Assembly: GCF_041080625.1 (NCBI RefSeq)
Contig: NZ_CP163518.1
Coordinates: 1,736,001 to 1,800,000, forward strand
Direction of reading: 5' to 3'
Length of the DNA: 64,000 nucleotides
DNA from: Streptomyces sp. CG1
GTDB taxonomy: Bacteria; Actinomycetota; Actinomycetes; Streptomycetales; Streptomycetaceae
A program made the position numbers and the translations under genes. Under the pieces are notes generated by a model that was not told the DNA's origin, searched no databases, and saw nothing but the letters and a program-made list of their open reading frames with translations. Positions 41,801 through 50,282 of the stretch are shown here, piece by piece (position 1 is the stretch's first letter; each line of letters starts with the position of its first letter).

Positions 41801-43159
41801 CAGCCCGGCCAGGACGTCGTGCTCGTCGGCCTTACGCACCCGGGCGACGGCGAGCACCGCGCCGGCATCGCCGCGCGCCTCGTACACCACGTCGTCCAGC
41901 GGCCGCCGCGCGTCCACGACCTGGTCGGCGAGGCCGGTGAAGTCCTCCAGGGCGGGGTCGTCCACGAGTACCACCCTCAGCCGCGCGCGGCGGGCCGCGT
42001 CCAGCACCGGCTCGGCCCACGGGTCGGCCTCGCCCTCGTCGGTGCGCAGCACGCTCGGGTGCAGGACGACCGTGCCGGCCAGCTCCAGCCGACGTAGCCG
42101 GTCCGGGTCGCGGACCAGCACGCCGGTGCGGGCGAGCGCGGCGCTCAGCACCGCGTGGAAGGCGGCGGGGCCGTAGCGGGCGGCCTTCGGCGAGCCCGCG
42201 AGGACTGCCTCGGCCGCCTCGGTGACGTCGTGTTTGACCAGCAGGGTGGCCGCGGCGCCCAGCACGCTGCCCGCGGCGGCGTGGTCGGCGTACTCCTGGG
42301 CCGGTGTCTCCGGCAGCGGCGGGCGGGGCGCGCCGTCCGCCGGGAGGCTGACGCGGCCGGGCGCGCACAGCTGGTCGTGTACGGCGTCGAAGGCGGCGGC
42401 ACGCGCCACCGTCTCGGCCACCTGGCAGACCCGCAGGGCGGCGTCGAGCAGGAGGGAGGCCGGGGTCTGCCCGGCGCCGTGGACCGCGGCGTTGACGCAG
42501 GCCAGCACGAGGTCCATGCGGGAGTCTCCGAGCCGGGCTCGCAGCCAGGCGCGAAAGCCCGGGTTCTCCCGCAGCAGGGTCACCACCGCGGTCGCGAGGC
42601 GCGGCGAGGGCGGCAGCCGCAGCGCGTAGGCGGTGACCGCGGCGCCGATGCCCACCCCGTCGGCGGCGAGCGTGGCCACGGCCGCGCGCACCCCGGCCGG
42701 GTCGGCCGGATGCGTGGTCTCGTCCACATCCCCGCCGGACAGCGCCAGCCCGTGCCGCTTGGCGAGGTCGGCCGCGTGCGCCACGACCCGGTCGGCGGCC
42801 TCCTCGCCGGTCGCCGTCACCACCAGGCGCGCGAGCCCCTGGTCCCAGTACGCGGCCAGCACGTCGGGCCGCTCGGCCAGCGTCTTCGCCACCCGGCGCG
42901 CCAACTGCGCCGTGCCGCCCGCGCGCCGCACCCGCTCCCGCACCACGGGCCGCAGCGCCAGATGGGCACGGGCACCGGCCCGCCAGTGGTCATCGGCGCC
43001 GGGCAGCGCGTTGCGCGCGACCCGCGCCACCCGTACGGCGGCGTCCGCGCCGCGCACTCCGGCACGCGCCGTACCCGCGGCGGCTCCGGCGGCCACGCCG
43101 ACCGCCGGTGCCAGCAGTCGTACGGCACCCAGGGGCGCCGTCAGCAGCCCGACCACCAC
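38864..43159 (-). CDS. Giant P-type cation-transporting ATPase (CtpI-like)
   Basis: About 1431 residues from GTG 43159 (GTG 43156 is equally possible), with GAGGGGG upstream. P-type motifs are all present in the C-terminal half: LTGESLPVEKQ (about 748), PEGLPLVATVAQ, the phosphorylated Asp905 in ICFDKTGTLTENRL and MVGDGANDAAAIRAADIGVG (about 1170). The N-terminal 600 residues lack classic metal-binding CxxC domains. They include repeated HMA-like or degenerate domains and the hydrophobic stretch VVGLLTAPLGAVRLLAPAVG. This size is typical of mycobacterial CtpI and its streptomycete relatives. The transported cation is unknown. It starts 7 bp after the small membrane protein gene, in one operon. 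Confidence 0.87.
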   Translation of the reverse strand: MVVGLLTAPLGAVRLLAPAVGVAAGAAAGTARAGVRGADAAVRVARVARNALPGADDHWRAGARAHLALRPVVRERVRRAGGTAQLARRVAKTLAERPDVLAAYWDQGLARLVVTATGEEAADRVVAHAADLAKRHGLALSGGDVDETTHPADPAGVRAAVATLAADGVGIGAAVTAYALRLPPSPRLATAVVTLLRENPGFRAWLRARLGDSRMDLVLACVNAAVHGAGQTPASLLLDAALRVCQVAETVARAAAFDAVHDQLCAPGRVSLPADGAPRPPLPETPAQEYADHAAAGSVLGAAATLLVKHDVTEAAEAVLAGSPKAARYGPAAFHAVLSAALARTGVLVRDPDRLRRLELAGTVVLHPSVLRTDEGEADPWAEPVLDAARRARLRVVLVDDPALEDFTGLADQVVDARRPLDDVVYEARGDAGAVLAVARVRKADEHDVLAGLRAADIALALTDREGAVVWGADILALHGLPDVWRVLTAIPAARTVGRHAQTLARSGAALSGLLVAVGESGGGRHRGLAALPGLRHAPVDAGAATALLSGVRAALGVAAARPPHPRPRVHWHELDPEQAQERLEHEPADEGGAFEELTARTRKAVAGVARHPVAAPVRWSYRLGRAVRGELQDPLTPVLVVGSAASAILGSVVDALLVVGALDLNALVGGVQRLRAEQALSGLLEEQQKKARVVPPEEEAPAGGTRTVDAGKLHPGDVIQLKADDVVPADARLLCQDGLEVDESALTGESLPVEKQTDPTPHAPVADRRCMVFEGTTVAAGQARAVVVDTGERTEAARAVHLAARTPPAGGVQARLRELTREALPLTLVGGAAVTGLALLRGTPVRDAVSGGVAVAVAAVPEGLPLVATVAQLAAARRLSRGGVLVRTPRTLEALGRMDTICFDKTGTLTENRLRLVRTSDADGTVRTVDDTGSAGPVRAAARASPQPDGGAEQPVHATDEAVLAAAGPDPDWTQVADLPFEAARGYAAAVGRSGDGPLVLVVKGAPETVLPACSGLPAHASEAAQALAGDGLRVLAVAERRLGADAQEVERQAGDVLEQPLRELEFTGLLALSDVPRETSTALVEGLHKAGVRPVMLTGDHPQTARAVAAGLGWPEDTVVVTGDELAAADRAARARMLRDAGVVARVAPEQKLQVVEALRDAGRVVGMVGDGANDAAAIRAADIGVGISARGSAAARNAADIVVTDEEDLTVLIDAVGEGRALWHSVADAIAILIGGNAGEVGFGILGTLLSGRAPLSTRQMLMVNLFTDLFPSMAVAVTEKADEPGTVRPRTGSPEEASAVLRAPLLRQIRHRALTTCLSAVTAWLIGRFTPGTARRSSTMALCAVVGAQLVQTLMDRRESRLVQLTCLGSAVALVAVVQTPGVSHAVGCTPLGPVAWAGVLTAVALAPAGQRVLPRLEETVGRLLPG

Positions 43160-43166
43160 GGCCCCC

Positions 43167-43877
43167 TCAGAGCGTGGTGCGGTCGGGCCGCGCCGAGGGC
43201 CCCAGCGGGCCGGTCGTCGCCTTGCCCGCCGAGCCTTCGGTGCCGCGCTTGGTCCGGGTGGATCCGGATGTCCTGGTGCCACGGGATGACCGGCTGCCTC
43301 CGGAGGTCCGGCTGCTGTGGGTCGTCCCGGTGCTTGCGGAGGTGCGACTGCCGGATGCCCGGGTGCCGGCAGATGTCCTGGCGCCGGCGGATGTCCTGGC
43401 GCCGGCGGATGACCTGCTGCTGCGGGATGTCCGGCTCCCTGCGGACGCTTCGGTGCTGCCGGACGTCCTGCCGTCGTCGGACGCCCCCGCCGCCCCCGCC
43501 CCACCCGCGCCGTCGGCGCCCCGGGAGCCGCTGTCGTGGCCCGACCTGAGGGCCGCGGTGCCGAGGTCGTGAGCGGGTTCGGGGCTCTGTGCGGCCGCGT
43601 TCTCGCCGTCGGCGGGGTGCGCGGGCCGCGGCTGGGTGAGCCAGGCCACGGCCGCGCCGGTGAGGGCGACGGGCCACTCCACCACGCCCGCGGCACCGAG
43701 CAGTCCGGCCCCCGCGTACACCGCGATGCGCCGCCCGCGGGGCGAGACCGCGCCGACCTTGTCCAGGGTTTCCGCCGCGGCCCTGCTCACCATGGCGGCG
43801 CCGGGCACCCTGCGCAGTGCCGAGGCCGCGCCGCGCAGGGGCGCCGTGAGGGCCGACGACGACTTCTGCTCAGCCAT
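43167..43877 (-). CDS. Small membrane protein with Ser/Arg/Thr-rich repeat tail
   Basis: A 236-residue protein from ATG 43877 with GGAGGAGAG upstream. Residues about 45-80 hold one or two hydrophobic segments (IAVYAGAGLLGAAGVVEWPV, ALTGAAVAWLT). From about 130 on it is a low-complexity tail of Ser, Arg, Thr, Gly and Ala, with imperfect repeats such as AGARTSAGARTSAGTRASGS. It ends 7 bp before the P-type ATPase start, so it probably works with or next to that transporter. The basic tail could bind acidic polymer or membrane. No enzyme motif is visible and no family is recognised. Confidence 0.75.
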   Translation of the reverse strand: MAEQKSSSALTAPLRGAASALRRVPGAAMVSRAAAETLDKVGAVSPRGRRIAVYAGAGLLGAAGVVEWPVALTGAAVAWLTQPRPAHPADGENAAAQSPEPAHDLGTAALRSGHDSGSRGADGAGGAGAAGASDDGRTSGSTEASAGSRTSRSSRSSAGARTSAGARTSAGTRASGSRTSASTGTTHSSRTSGGSRSSRGTRTSGSTRTKRGTEGSAGKATTGPLGPSARPDRTTL

Positions 43878-44215
43878 GACTCTCCTCCGTGACTCTCCTC
43901 GGGTGGGATCGCCTTTCGCACGTCACCGAGTGCCCGCCACCACGCTGGTCATCCGCCGTTTCGCCCGGCAGTCCCCACGCTTCCTGGGAGCGCCACGGAC
44001 CTCCCGCGTCCCGGGAACCCCGCGGACCTCGCCCGTCACCGCAACGCGTACGCGCGCCCCGTTCGGCACGGCACCGGACCGGCCGCCGTCGCCGCGGGCC
44101 ACGGCCCTCTCGGAGCTGTCCGGCCGCGTGCGGCGCCCCGCGCCTCCCACCCGCACCGGCTGTCCCCGGGGCGCCCGGGCCGCGCGATGCGAGGATGTGC
44201 CGCGAGGGAGGGCGG
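43878..44215. other. Divergent spacer between the ATPase operon and the helicase remnant
   Basis: 338 bp, GC-rich, without a supported gene. Two direct copies of TGACTCTCCTC (43878-43888 and 43893-43903) lie at the left edge. The second could be a duplicated ribosome-site region of the minus-strand operon. The plus-strand end, CGCGAGGGAGGGCGG (44201-44215), holds the ribosome site of the helicase remnant. No hairpin terminator was seen. Confidence 0.35.
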
Positions 44216-45240
44216 ATGGGGCGCAGGGAGCGGGAGGCGGTCGCGCGGGCGGCGCGGCTGTACGAGGCGGCGCGGTCGCTGGCCGACGACCACGCCAGGG
44301 CGGTCGAGGCGGTACGGGCGGCGCTGAAGCCGCTCCAGGACGCGGCGGTGGAGCAGGCACTCGACGCCATACCGGTGGCACGGCTGCAGGACGCCACGGG
44401 CGGCCGGCTGCGGCTGGGCAGCATCGACAAGAGCGGACTGCACACGGTACGGCAGGTGCTCGACGCCGGTCCGTACCGGTTGCGGCAGATCCCCGGGGTG
44501 GGTGAGCGGACCGCGGACCAGATCGTGACGGCCGCGCGACAGCTGTCCGGCGCCGTGCACGAGACCGTCGCCGTACACATCGACGTCGATCACCCGGAGC
44601 CGCGCACGACCGCCCTCGTCCTGGCAATGCACGTCCTCGTGGAGGCCGGGCCGGAGGCGCGGCGCGCCGTCGACGCGGCCGCCGCGCTGACCGAGCGGTC
44701 GGCCCGCTGCTCGCCGACGCCCGGGCCGCCGCCGGGCGGCTGAGCATGCTGGTGGCCGGGCAGGCCAGGAAGGCCCGCGCGCTGGAGGCGGTCGAGGAGA
44801 TCGGGACGCTGGTGGCGGAGGCGGCACAGGCCGGCACCCCCGAGGCTCTCGCGCAGGCGTCGGTCGATCTGCTGCGCGGGACGTCGAGCGACCTCGCCGC
44901 CTGGGTGGACTTCGAACTGCGCTCCGCCGAGTACTACGGCCTGCTCGCCGAGATCTCGGGGCGCGCTCCGGACACGGCCGCCGCCGAGGGGTTCCTGCCC
45001 GACGGCATCGCCGAGCGGGTACGGAGCCAGCAGCTCGACGACTCCCGGCTGCGGGTGTCGCTGCGTGGCTTTCAGGCGTTCGGCGCCCGCTTCGCCCTGG
45101 CGCAACGCCGGGTGATCCTCGGCGACGAGATGGGGCTCGGCAAGACCGTGCTGGCCATGGCCGCGCTGACGCATCTGGCTGCCGAGGGGCAGAGCCATTT
45201 CATGGTCGTCTGCCCGGCGAGCGTCCTGGTGAACTGGGGG
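44216..45240 (+). pseudogene. SNF2-family DEAD/DEAH helicase, frameshifted and 3'-truncated
   Basis: It starts at ATG 44216 after GAGGGAGGGCGG. Residues 1-170 include a helix-hairpin-helix (YRLRQIPGVGERTADQIVTA). Around 44690-44705 the frame must shift to continue into AAAGRLSMLVAGQARKARAL. From there the chain runs to the ATPase core FALAQRRVILGDEMGLGKTV (Walker A) and MVVCPASVLVNW, where homology stops at about 45237. The following frame reads an unrelated tail of about 17 codons to a TGA at 45289-45291. The rest of the helicase (DEAH box, motifs III-VI) is absent from the window. This truncation marks the left edge of the accessory island. Confidence 0.8.
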
Positions 45241-45301
45241 TGTGACCGAGATACGCGCCAAAGGGGCAACGGGATGATCTTGAAGCACTGATCCGCTCGG
45301 A

Positions 45302-46370
45302 TTTACCTGCGGCGGCGTGCAGCGGGGTCGCGTTCGGCGACGTGCCGGGCGACCGAGTCGGCAGCCGGGGCGGGCGTAGCGCTCCAGGGAGCGGACGGAG
45401 GCGTGGCGGGAGCGGGCCAGCAGCATCGGGGTGGAGGTGCCGTCCTCCGCGTCGTGCGTCAGGGCACTGTGACGTAGCCGGTGAAGCGTCCAGCCGTCAA
45501 GATCCTCGATGTCGTCGGGCGAGGCGAGGGGGCTTGCCAGCAGCCGGGTGTACTCCTCGAAGATCTCCTCAGCGCGGCGGTAGGAGAGCCGGGCCCGGCC
45601 GGTCTCCGGGCACACGTCGAGCGTGGGTGTTCCGGCCGGGGCCTTGCGGCCGGTGAGGAACAGCGGGCCGCGGGTACGGCGGGCGATGCGGCGGGGCAGG
45701 AGCTGGGCGGTGCCGGACTGCCAGTGGATCCACTCGGTCGCCCCGCCCTTGGCGGTGATCCTGCCGCGCTTGCCCTGCGGGTAGAGGTCTTCCACGTTGA
45801 GGCAGGCACCTCGTCGGCCCGTGCCGCGGACTCGTAGAGCATCTTCCACTGCGTCTTCTCCCGCAGCGCGACGTCGAGGCGCCACAGGGCGGCGATCTGG
45901 TTCTCCGCGAGAGCCTTGGTGCGGTCCGGCGGCGCCGGCCGCCGCTCGATGCCGCTCGTCGGATCGCACTCGATCCAGCCTTGGCGCTGCCACCAGCCGA
46001 TCGCCTTGCGCGCGATGGACAGCTCCCGGTTGACGGTGTCGGCGTCCATCTCGTCCGCCCGCACCGCCGCCAGTTCGGCCAAGACCTCCGGCAGCGCCGG
46101 GTCGTCGATCGCGGCGACGGGGAAGACGGGCGGTTTCGCGCCTCGGCGGGCGGGTCCGGTCGGCGGCGGTTCGCCGGCGAGCATCCATCCCCACGTCGTG
46201 AGGGAGATCCGGTAGATCCGCGCGGAGGACTTCGCGATGCCCGCGCCGGTGAGGTACCGCTCGACCGCCGCGGTGTACGACGACGGCGGGGCGGACAGAG
46301 GTACGACCCGAGCGCGCGGCAACCGAAGTGCGCCCCCGCTCCCGAGCTCGGTCACCGGTTCGATCGTCAC
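45302..46370 (-). pseudogene. Tyrosine-family site-specific integrase, twice frameshifted
   Basis: The likely start is GTG 46370 (after GGAAGGGCGGGAC). The N-terminal core-binding domain (AAVERYLTGAGIAKSSARIY) and the catalytic domain (YESAARADEV with the first Arg, GWTLHRLRHSALTHD with H-x-x-R, and RHASVRSLERYARPG with the catalytic Tyr) are recognisable. Two frame shifts break it: one near 45805, after ARADEV, and one near 45345, after YARPG. Read through both, it would end at TAA 45302. It is directly next to the truncated helicase, so the element probably entered there. It is no longer functional as written. Confidence 0.82.
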
Positions 46371-46393
46371 GCCGTCCCGCCCTTCCGGTACTG

Positions 46394-46498
46394 CCGCAGT
46401 AAATGCGTACACCTCGCCCCGGCGGCCGGATTGGTCCGCCGCAGGTCGCGGTGATCACGGAAGGGGCTCTGCCGCAGTAAATCCGGTATTTACTGCGG
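46394..46498. repeat. TTTACTGCGG repeats upstream of the dead integrase
   Basis: CCGCAGTAAAT occurs at 46394-46404 and 46472-46482, and its exact complement ATTTACTGCGG at 46488-46498. The last two form a perfect 11-5-11 inverted repeat. They lie 24-128 bp upstream of the probable integrase start and may be arm-type integrase sites, an operator or an attachment-region remnant. Confidence 0.7.
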
Positions 46499-46575
46499 TA
46501 GTTGTGAATACGTCTCCGCGATCGAGTAACCGCCCGAATGCGTTTCTGCTGTGCGCACTTGAGGGGAGTGGACTG

Positions 46576-47343
46576 TCAGTGCCCGGGGCCAGCATGCTTA
46601 CCTGGGTCATGCCCCAGATCCTCCGTCACGGGCAGGCACTCGGCGAGCAGGTCGACGACGTCGCGCCAGGCTCGCTGCGCGTGCCGTGGGTGGTAGCCGA
46701 CGCCGGGGACCACGGGGTGGCCGACCGGCGGGTGGTGGAAGGCGTGCAAGGCGCCGCCGTAGACCGCGAGGCGCCAGTCGACGCCCGCGGCCTGCATCTC
46801 AGCGGTGAACGCGTTCCGTTGCGCGGGCGGCATGATCGGGTCTTCCGACCCGACCCCGGCCCACACCGGGCAGCGAATGCGCGCCGCCTCGCCCGGTCGG
46901 CCCGTGGTCAGTGCGTTGACTGTCCCGATCGCGCGCAGGCTGACGCCGCCGCGCCCGAGTTCCAGCCCGACGGCACCCCCCGTCCCATAGCCGACGGCGG
47001 CGATCCGGTCGGGGTCGGTCCGCGGTTCGGCGCGCAACACGTCGAGCGCCGCATGGCCGATGCCCCGCATCCGGTCGGGATCAGCGAGCAGTGGCATGCA
47101 GCGGGCCAGCATCTCCTCAGGGTCACCCAAATAGCGCCCGCCGTGAAGGTCGAAGGCCAGCGCTACATATCCCAGCTCGGCGAGAGCATCGGCCCGGCGG
47201 CGCTCGACGTCGCTGAGTCCCATGCCCTCCGGTCCGAGCAGCACCGCGGGCCGGCGGTCGACACCGGCCGGGAGCGCGAGGTGCCCGATCATCGTCAAAC
47301 CGTCGGCCGGGTACTCGACCGTACGCGTCGTGATCGTCGTCAT
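46576..47343 (-). CDS. Dienelactone hydrolase family protein lacking the usual nucleophile
   Basis: A 255-residue alpha/beta hydrolase from ATG 47343. The fold is well kept: YPADGLTMIGHLALPAGVDR, GPEGMGLSDVERRRADALAE and YVALAFDLHGGRYLGD. The acid in GSEDPIMPP and the His in ALHAFHHPPV are present. In the nucleophile elbow, where relatives read G-Y-C-F-G-G, this one reads AAVGYGTGGAVGLELG, so the Cys is replaced by Gly. It may be inactive, or use another residue. It sits in the accessory island between the dead integrase and transposon remnants. No paired regulator is adjacent. Confidence 0.8.
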   Translation of the reverse strand: MTTITTRTVEYPADGLTMIGHLALPAGVDRRPAVLLGPEGMGLSDVERRRADALAELGYVALAFDLHGGRYLGDPEEMLARCMPLLADPDRMRGIGHAALDVLRAEPRTDPDRIAAVGYGTGGAVGLELGRGGVSLRAIGTVNALTTGRPGEAARIRCPVWAGVGSEDPIMPPAQRNAFTAEMQAAGVDWRLAVYGGALHAFHHPPVGHPVVPGVGYHPRHAQRAWRDVVDLLAECLPVTEDLGHDPGKHAGPGH

Positions 47344-47520
47344 GAGACTGGACTGTAGTGATCGTCGAGCCCGGTCCGGCCGGTGTTCTGCAGCTGGCAG
47401 AACAGCGCGGGTATCCCTCTGAAATACGGCGAGGGCCCACAAGAACCGTCACAAACCCCGCCCCCACAGCAGCGCTACCGGATCACCTGCCCGGGCCACG
47501 GTGTTGGAGGCTGACCCTCG

Positions 47521-47668
47521 CAGCAGGATTCTGGCGTACACCGGCCCGCTCCCGTGAAGGGCGTCACCAGCCAGTTCCCTCACGGCTCAGGCAGCCTGGC
47601 CGAGACCGGCCGCGGTCAGGTCCTGCTCGCGCAGCGGGGTGAAGTCGACGTCGGGTTTCGGGCCGTAC
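47521..47668. repeat. Direct repeat A (Tn3 transposase 3' end plus flank)
   Basis: This roughly 148-bp segment is repeated in the same orientation at 52068-52216 with only scattered differences. Both start CAGCAGGATTCTGG and continue through the transposase stop (TCAGGCAGCC) into the last codons of Tn3 tnpA. About 66 bp beyond the stop codon are also shared. Confidence 0.85.
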
Positions 47669-47790
47669 GCCTCGGGCTGGATGGCGAGTTCGTGGGTGCT
47701 GTACTCGCCGAACCGGTTGATGTGTTCGGTCAGGTACGGCGAGATGTGCGCCAGGTCCTCCGGGTCGGACTCTGAGGTGAAAACCTTCCG
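47587..47790 (-). pseudogene. Tn3-family transposase fragment (C-terminus)
   Basis: The minus frame ending at TGA 47587 reads ISPYLTEHINRFGEYSTHEL and DVDFTPLREQDLTAAGLGQA plus a final A, the conserved C-terminus of Tn3-family transposases. Only about 65 residues remain; upstream the sequence changes to IS110. The IS110 element appears to have inserted into, or been deleted against, this transposase. Confidence 0.8.
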
Positions 47791-47800
47791 CAGTTGATCG

Positions 47801-49029
47801 TCAGGCTGCGGGAGGTTCGGCGGTGACCTGGTAGCCGAGGTCGCGGAGTTTGGCGAGGTGGTGGGCGGCCTGGCGGTCGGGGGAATGGCGCCGGGTGAAG
47901 TAGTCGGCGCCCAGGTCCTGGTAGGGCTGGCCGCGGTCGAGCATGTGGTAGAGCGCGACGATGATGGAGTGCTCCACCGCCTTGAGGGCGCGGGCGTGTC
48001 CGCGCGGGGTTTGATCCGCTGGTACTGGGCGTGCAGGTAGCTGCCCTTGGAGCGGATAGCGGCCATGGCGCATTCGTGCAGGGCGGCGCCGAGCCATTTG
48101 GGGCCCTTGCGGGAGCGGCCGGTGCGGGACTTGCCGGCCGATTCCCAGTTGCCGGGGCAGACCCCGGCCCAGGAGGCGAGGGCCTTGGCCGAGCCGAAGC
48201 GGCTCATGTCCGTGCCGATCTCGCCGGTCAGCATCTGGGCGGTGCGCAGGCCGATGCCGGGGATGGTGACCAGCAGCTGGAGCTGGGCCAGGTGCGGGGC
48301 CAGGACGGCTTCGATCTCCTCGCCGAGGCGGGTGATCGCCTCGTCCAGGTACTCCAGTTTGGCCAGGATCTCCGCGACGAGCACCCCGTGGACGTGGCCG
48401 AACCGGCCGTCCAGGGCCCTGCGCAGGAGCGGGATCTTGGAGCGGAGCTTGCCTTTGGCCAGGTCGGAAAGGACCTGTGGGTCACGGGTGCCCTCGGTCA
48501 GGGCGGCCATCATGGCCCGCCCGGAGACGCCGAGGATGTCGGTGGCGACCGAGGACAGTTTCACCCCTGCGTCCTGCAGGACCTTGTCCAGGCGCTGGGC
48601 CTCGCGGCCGCGTTCGTCGATCTGAGCCTTGCGGTAGCGGGTGAACATCCGCGTTTCGCGGATGTCCCTGGGCGGCACGAAACTCGGTTTGACCAGCCCG
48701 TGCTGGATGAGCTGGGCGATCCAGGCCGCGTCGGCGACGTCGGTCTTGCGCCCGGGGACGTTGTGCATGTGCCGGGCGTTCAGGAGCCAGCACTCGGCCG
48801 CGTCCTCCAGCGCGTAATACACGGGCTTCCAGTAGACGCCAGTCGATTCCATCCCGATCAGGGTGACCTGATAGGCCATCAGCCAGTCGCGCAGCGCGAG
48901 CAGGTCCGGCCAGGTGGTGCCGAACGTCTGGGTGACTCCCTCGGGCGGTTCCTCGGGGACGCGGACGTTGGCCACCACGGTGTCGCGGTGGACATCCAGC
49001 CCGGCACAGCGTTCGACGATCTCCTCCAT
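47801..49029 (-). pseudogene. IS110-family transposase, frameshifted
   Basis: From ATG 49029 (GGGGAGGAG upstream). The N-terminal RuvC-like DEDD domain (RCAGLDVHRDTVVANVRVPE, TLIGMESTGVYWKPVYYALE, PGRKTDVADAAWIAQLIQHG) and the transposase-20 domain (LLVTIPGIGLRTAQMLTGEI, FGSAKALASWAGVCPGNWES, GPKWLGAALHECAMAAIRSK) are both present. Near 48003, after QRIKPR, the frame slips by one base. The expected ending GHARALKAVEHSIIVALYHM to the stop at 47801 is in the next frame. As written the ORF runs on into the Tn3 fragment. It is probably inactive. Confidence 0.85.
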
Positions 49030-49342
49030 GACTCCTCCCCTGTGGTGCCTCGGACGGCGTCGCCCGCCCCGTGGGAGGCCCCCTTCTCGAAGAGTCTGAG
49101 GTTCGTGCTCGCAGCAACCACATCACGTGCCCCGGACCACCCGCGCCACACTGTTAATCGGGCTCCAGGGCACCACAGAGTCCCGGCGTCAGCGGGGCGT
49201 GCACCATCCAGTTTTCATCCACCGCAGGAGGCACGACAAGGCCCGGGATCACTGTCGGGAATCTTGAGGACGGACAGTCAACGATCGTGACGTTGCGTCA
49301 GGCTTGTGGGAGCGTTCTGCCCGTGTCCCCCAGGAGCCTGAC
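49030..49342. other. IS110-to-IS1182 spacer
   Basis: 313 bp between the 5' ends of two transposase genes. No gene is supported. It should contain the IS110 left end and the IS1182 left end. No clear terminal inverted repeat could be matched, partly because the right-hand parts of both elements are missing or altered. Confidence 0.35.
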
Positions 49343-49792
49343 ATGTCCCTCCAGCCCCGTCCCGGAGCCGAGATCCCGGCGCTGACCGTGCGGGTCGCCC
49401 GGGCCAGCAGCCCCCACGGCACCACTGCGATGTGGATCCGCGACCGTCTCGACGGCCTGTTCAGCGACGAGGACTTCACCGCCTGGCACCCGCGCGACGG
49501 CCGTCCCGGGCTCTCGCCCGCGCAGCTGGCCACCGTCTGCGTGCTGCAGTACGCGCTGAACCTGTCGGACCGCCAGGCCGCTGAGGCGGTGCGCTGCCGC
49601 ATCGACTTCAAGTACGCCCTCGGCCTGGAGCTGGAAGACCCCGGCTTCCACCACAGCATGCTGTCCGACTTCCGCGACCGGCTCGCCGAGGGCGACCGCG
49701 CCGACCGGCTGCTGGGCCTGGCACTGACCCGGATCCGGCGGGCCGGCCTGCTCAAGGGGCGCGCCGACCGCGCCAGTCGACCATTTCCATAA
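49343..49792 (+). pseudogene. IS1182-like transposase, N-terminal fragment
   Basis: From ATG 49343 with AGGAG 7 nt upstream. The chain reads LATVCVLQYALNLSDRQAAE, AVRCRIDFKYALGLELEDPG and FHHSMLSDFRDRLAEGD, the N-terminal domain of IS1182/IS5-like transposases. After LLKGRA (about 49770) the homology stops, where K-x-R-G-R-Q-R-T-D-S-T-H-V would be expected. The catalytic DDE domain is missing. The MarR/MFS cargo begins immediately after, suggesting that the cargo segment replaced the rest of the element. Confidence 0.8.
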
Positions 49793-49823
49793 ACTATGAA
49801 TATAAAAATGCTATACTTCGAGC

Positions 49824-50282
49824 GTGAGTCGTCAAGACACCGCTCCTGGCGCGTCCGCCGCCATCGGGGCAACCCTCTACGGCCTGGCCACCAGGGCCGC
49901 GAGACGCCTGCCCCGGGACATGAGCCTGACGTCCGCCGCCACCCTGGCCACCCTGGACCGGACCGGCCCGCGGCGCATCACCGATCTGGCCGCGGTCGAG
50001 GGCGTCACTCAGCCCGCGATGACCGCCCTGGTCCGGGTGATGGAGGAGTCCGGCCTGGTCGAGCGGCGGGGCGACGCGTCCGACAAGCGGGTCACGCTGG
50101 TGTGCCTGACCGAGGCCGGCGCCTCCTATGTCCGGACGCGGCGCCAGGCGGGCGTCCACGCGTTCGAGCGGTTGATCGGCGAGCTCACCGGCGACGAGGT
50201 CGAGGCGCTGGTGGCGGCCCTTCCGGCGCTGAAGCATCTGGCAGAGCTCGAAAGCCAGGACCGCGAAGGGCCGAAGCAGTGA
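49824..50282 (+). CDS. MarR family transcriptional regulator of the efflux cargo
   Basis: A 152-residue protein from GTG 49824. The winged-helix region shows PRRITDLAAVEGVTQPAMTA, VRVMEESGLVERRGDASDKR and VTLVCLTEAGASYV. TATACT (49812-49817) is a good -10 ending 6 nt before the start codon, so translation is probably leaderless. The 30 bp upstream are unusually AT-rich for this genome. It overlaps the MFS gene by 4 bp (GTGA) and should regulate it. Confidence 0.88.
   Translation: MSRQDTAPGASAAIGATLYGLATRAARRLPRDMSLTSAATLATLDRTGPRRITDLAAVEGVTQPAMTALVRVMEESGLVERRGDASDKRVTLVCLTEAGASYVRTRRQAGVHAFERLIGELTGDEVEALVAALPALKHLAELESQDREGPKQ

Noticed and set aside
38993..42097. A 1034-codon plus-strand frame opposite the ATPase gene
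   Set aside because: It is Gly/Arg-rich without domains and exactly mirrors the ATPase coding frame; it is a GC artefact.
38864..43696. A 1610-codon frame giving an even longer P-type ATPase
   Set aside because: The extension before GTG 43159 is antisense-like low-complexity sequence overlapping the small membrane protein gene, whose own ribosome site and stop are clear.
45241..45301. Possible attachment site or tRNA end at the helicase break
   Set aside because: No tRNA-like structure and no second copy of a core sequence was found in the window.
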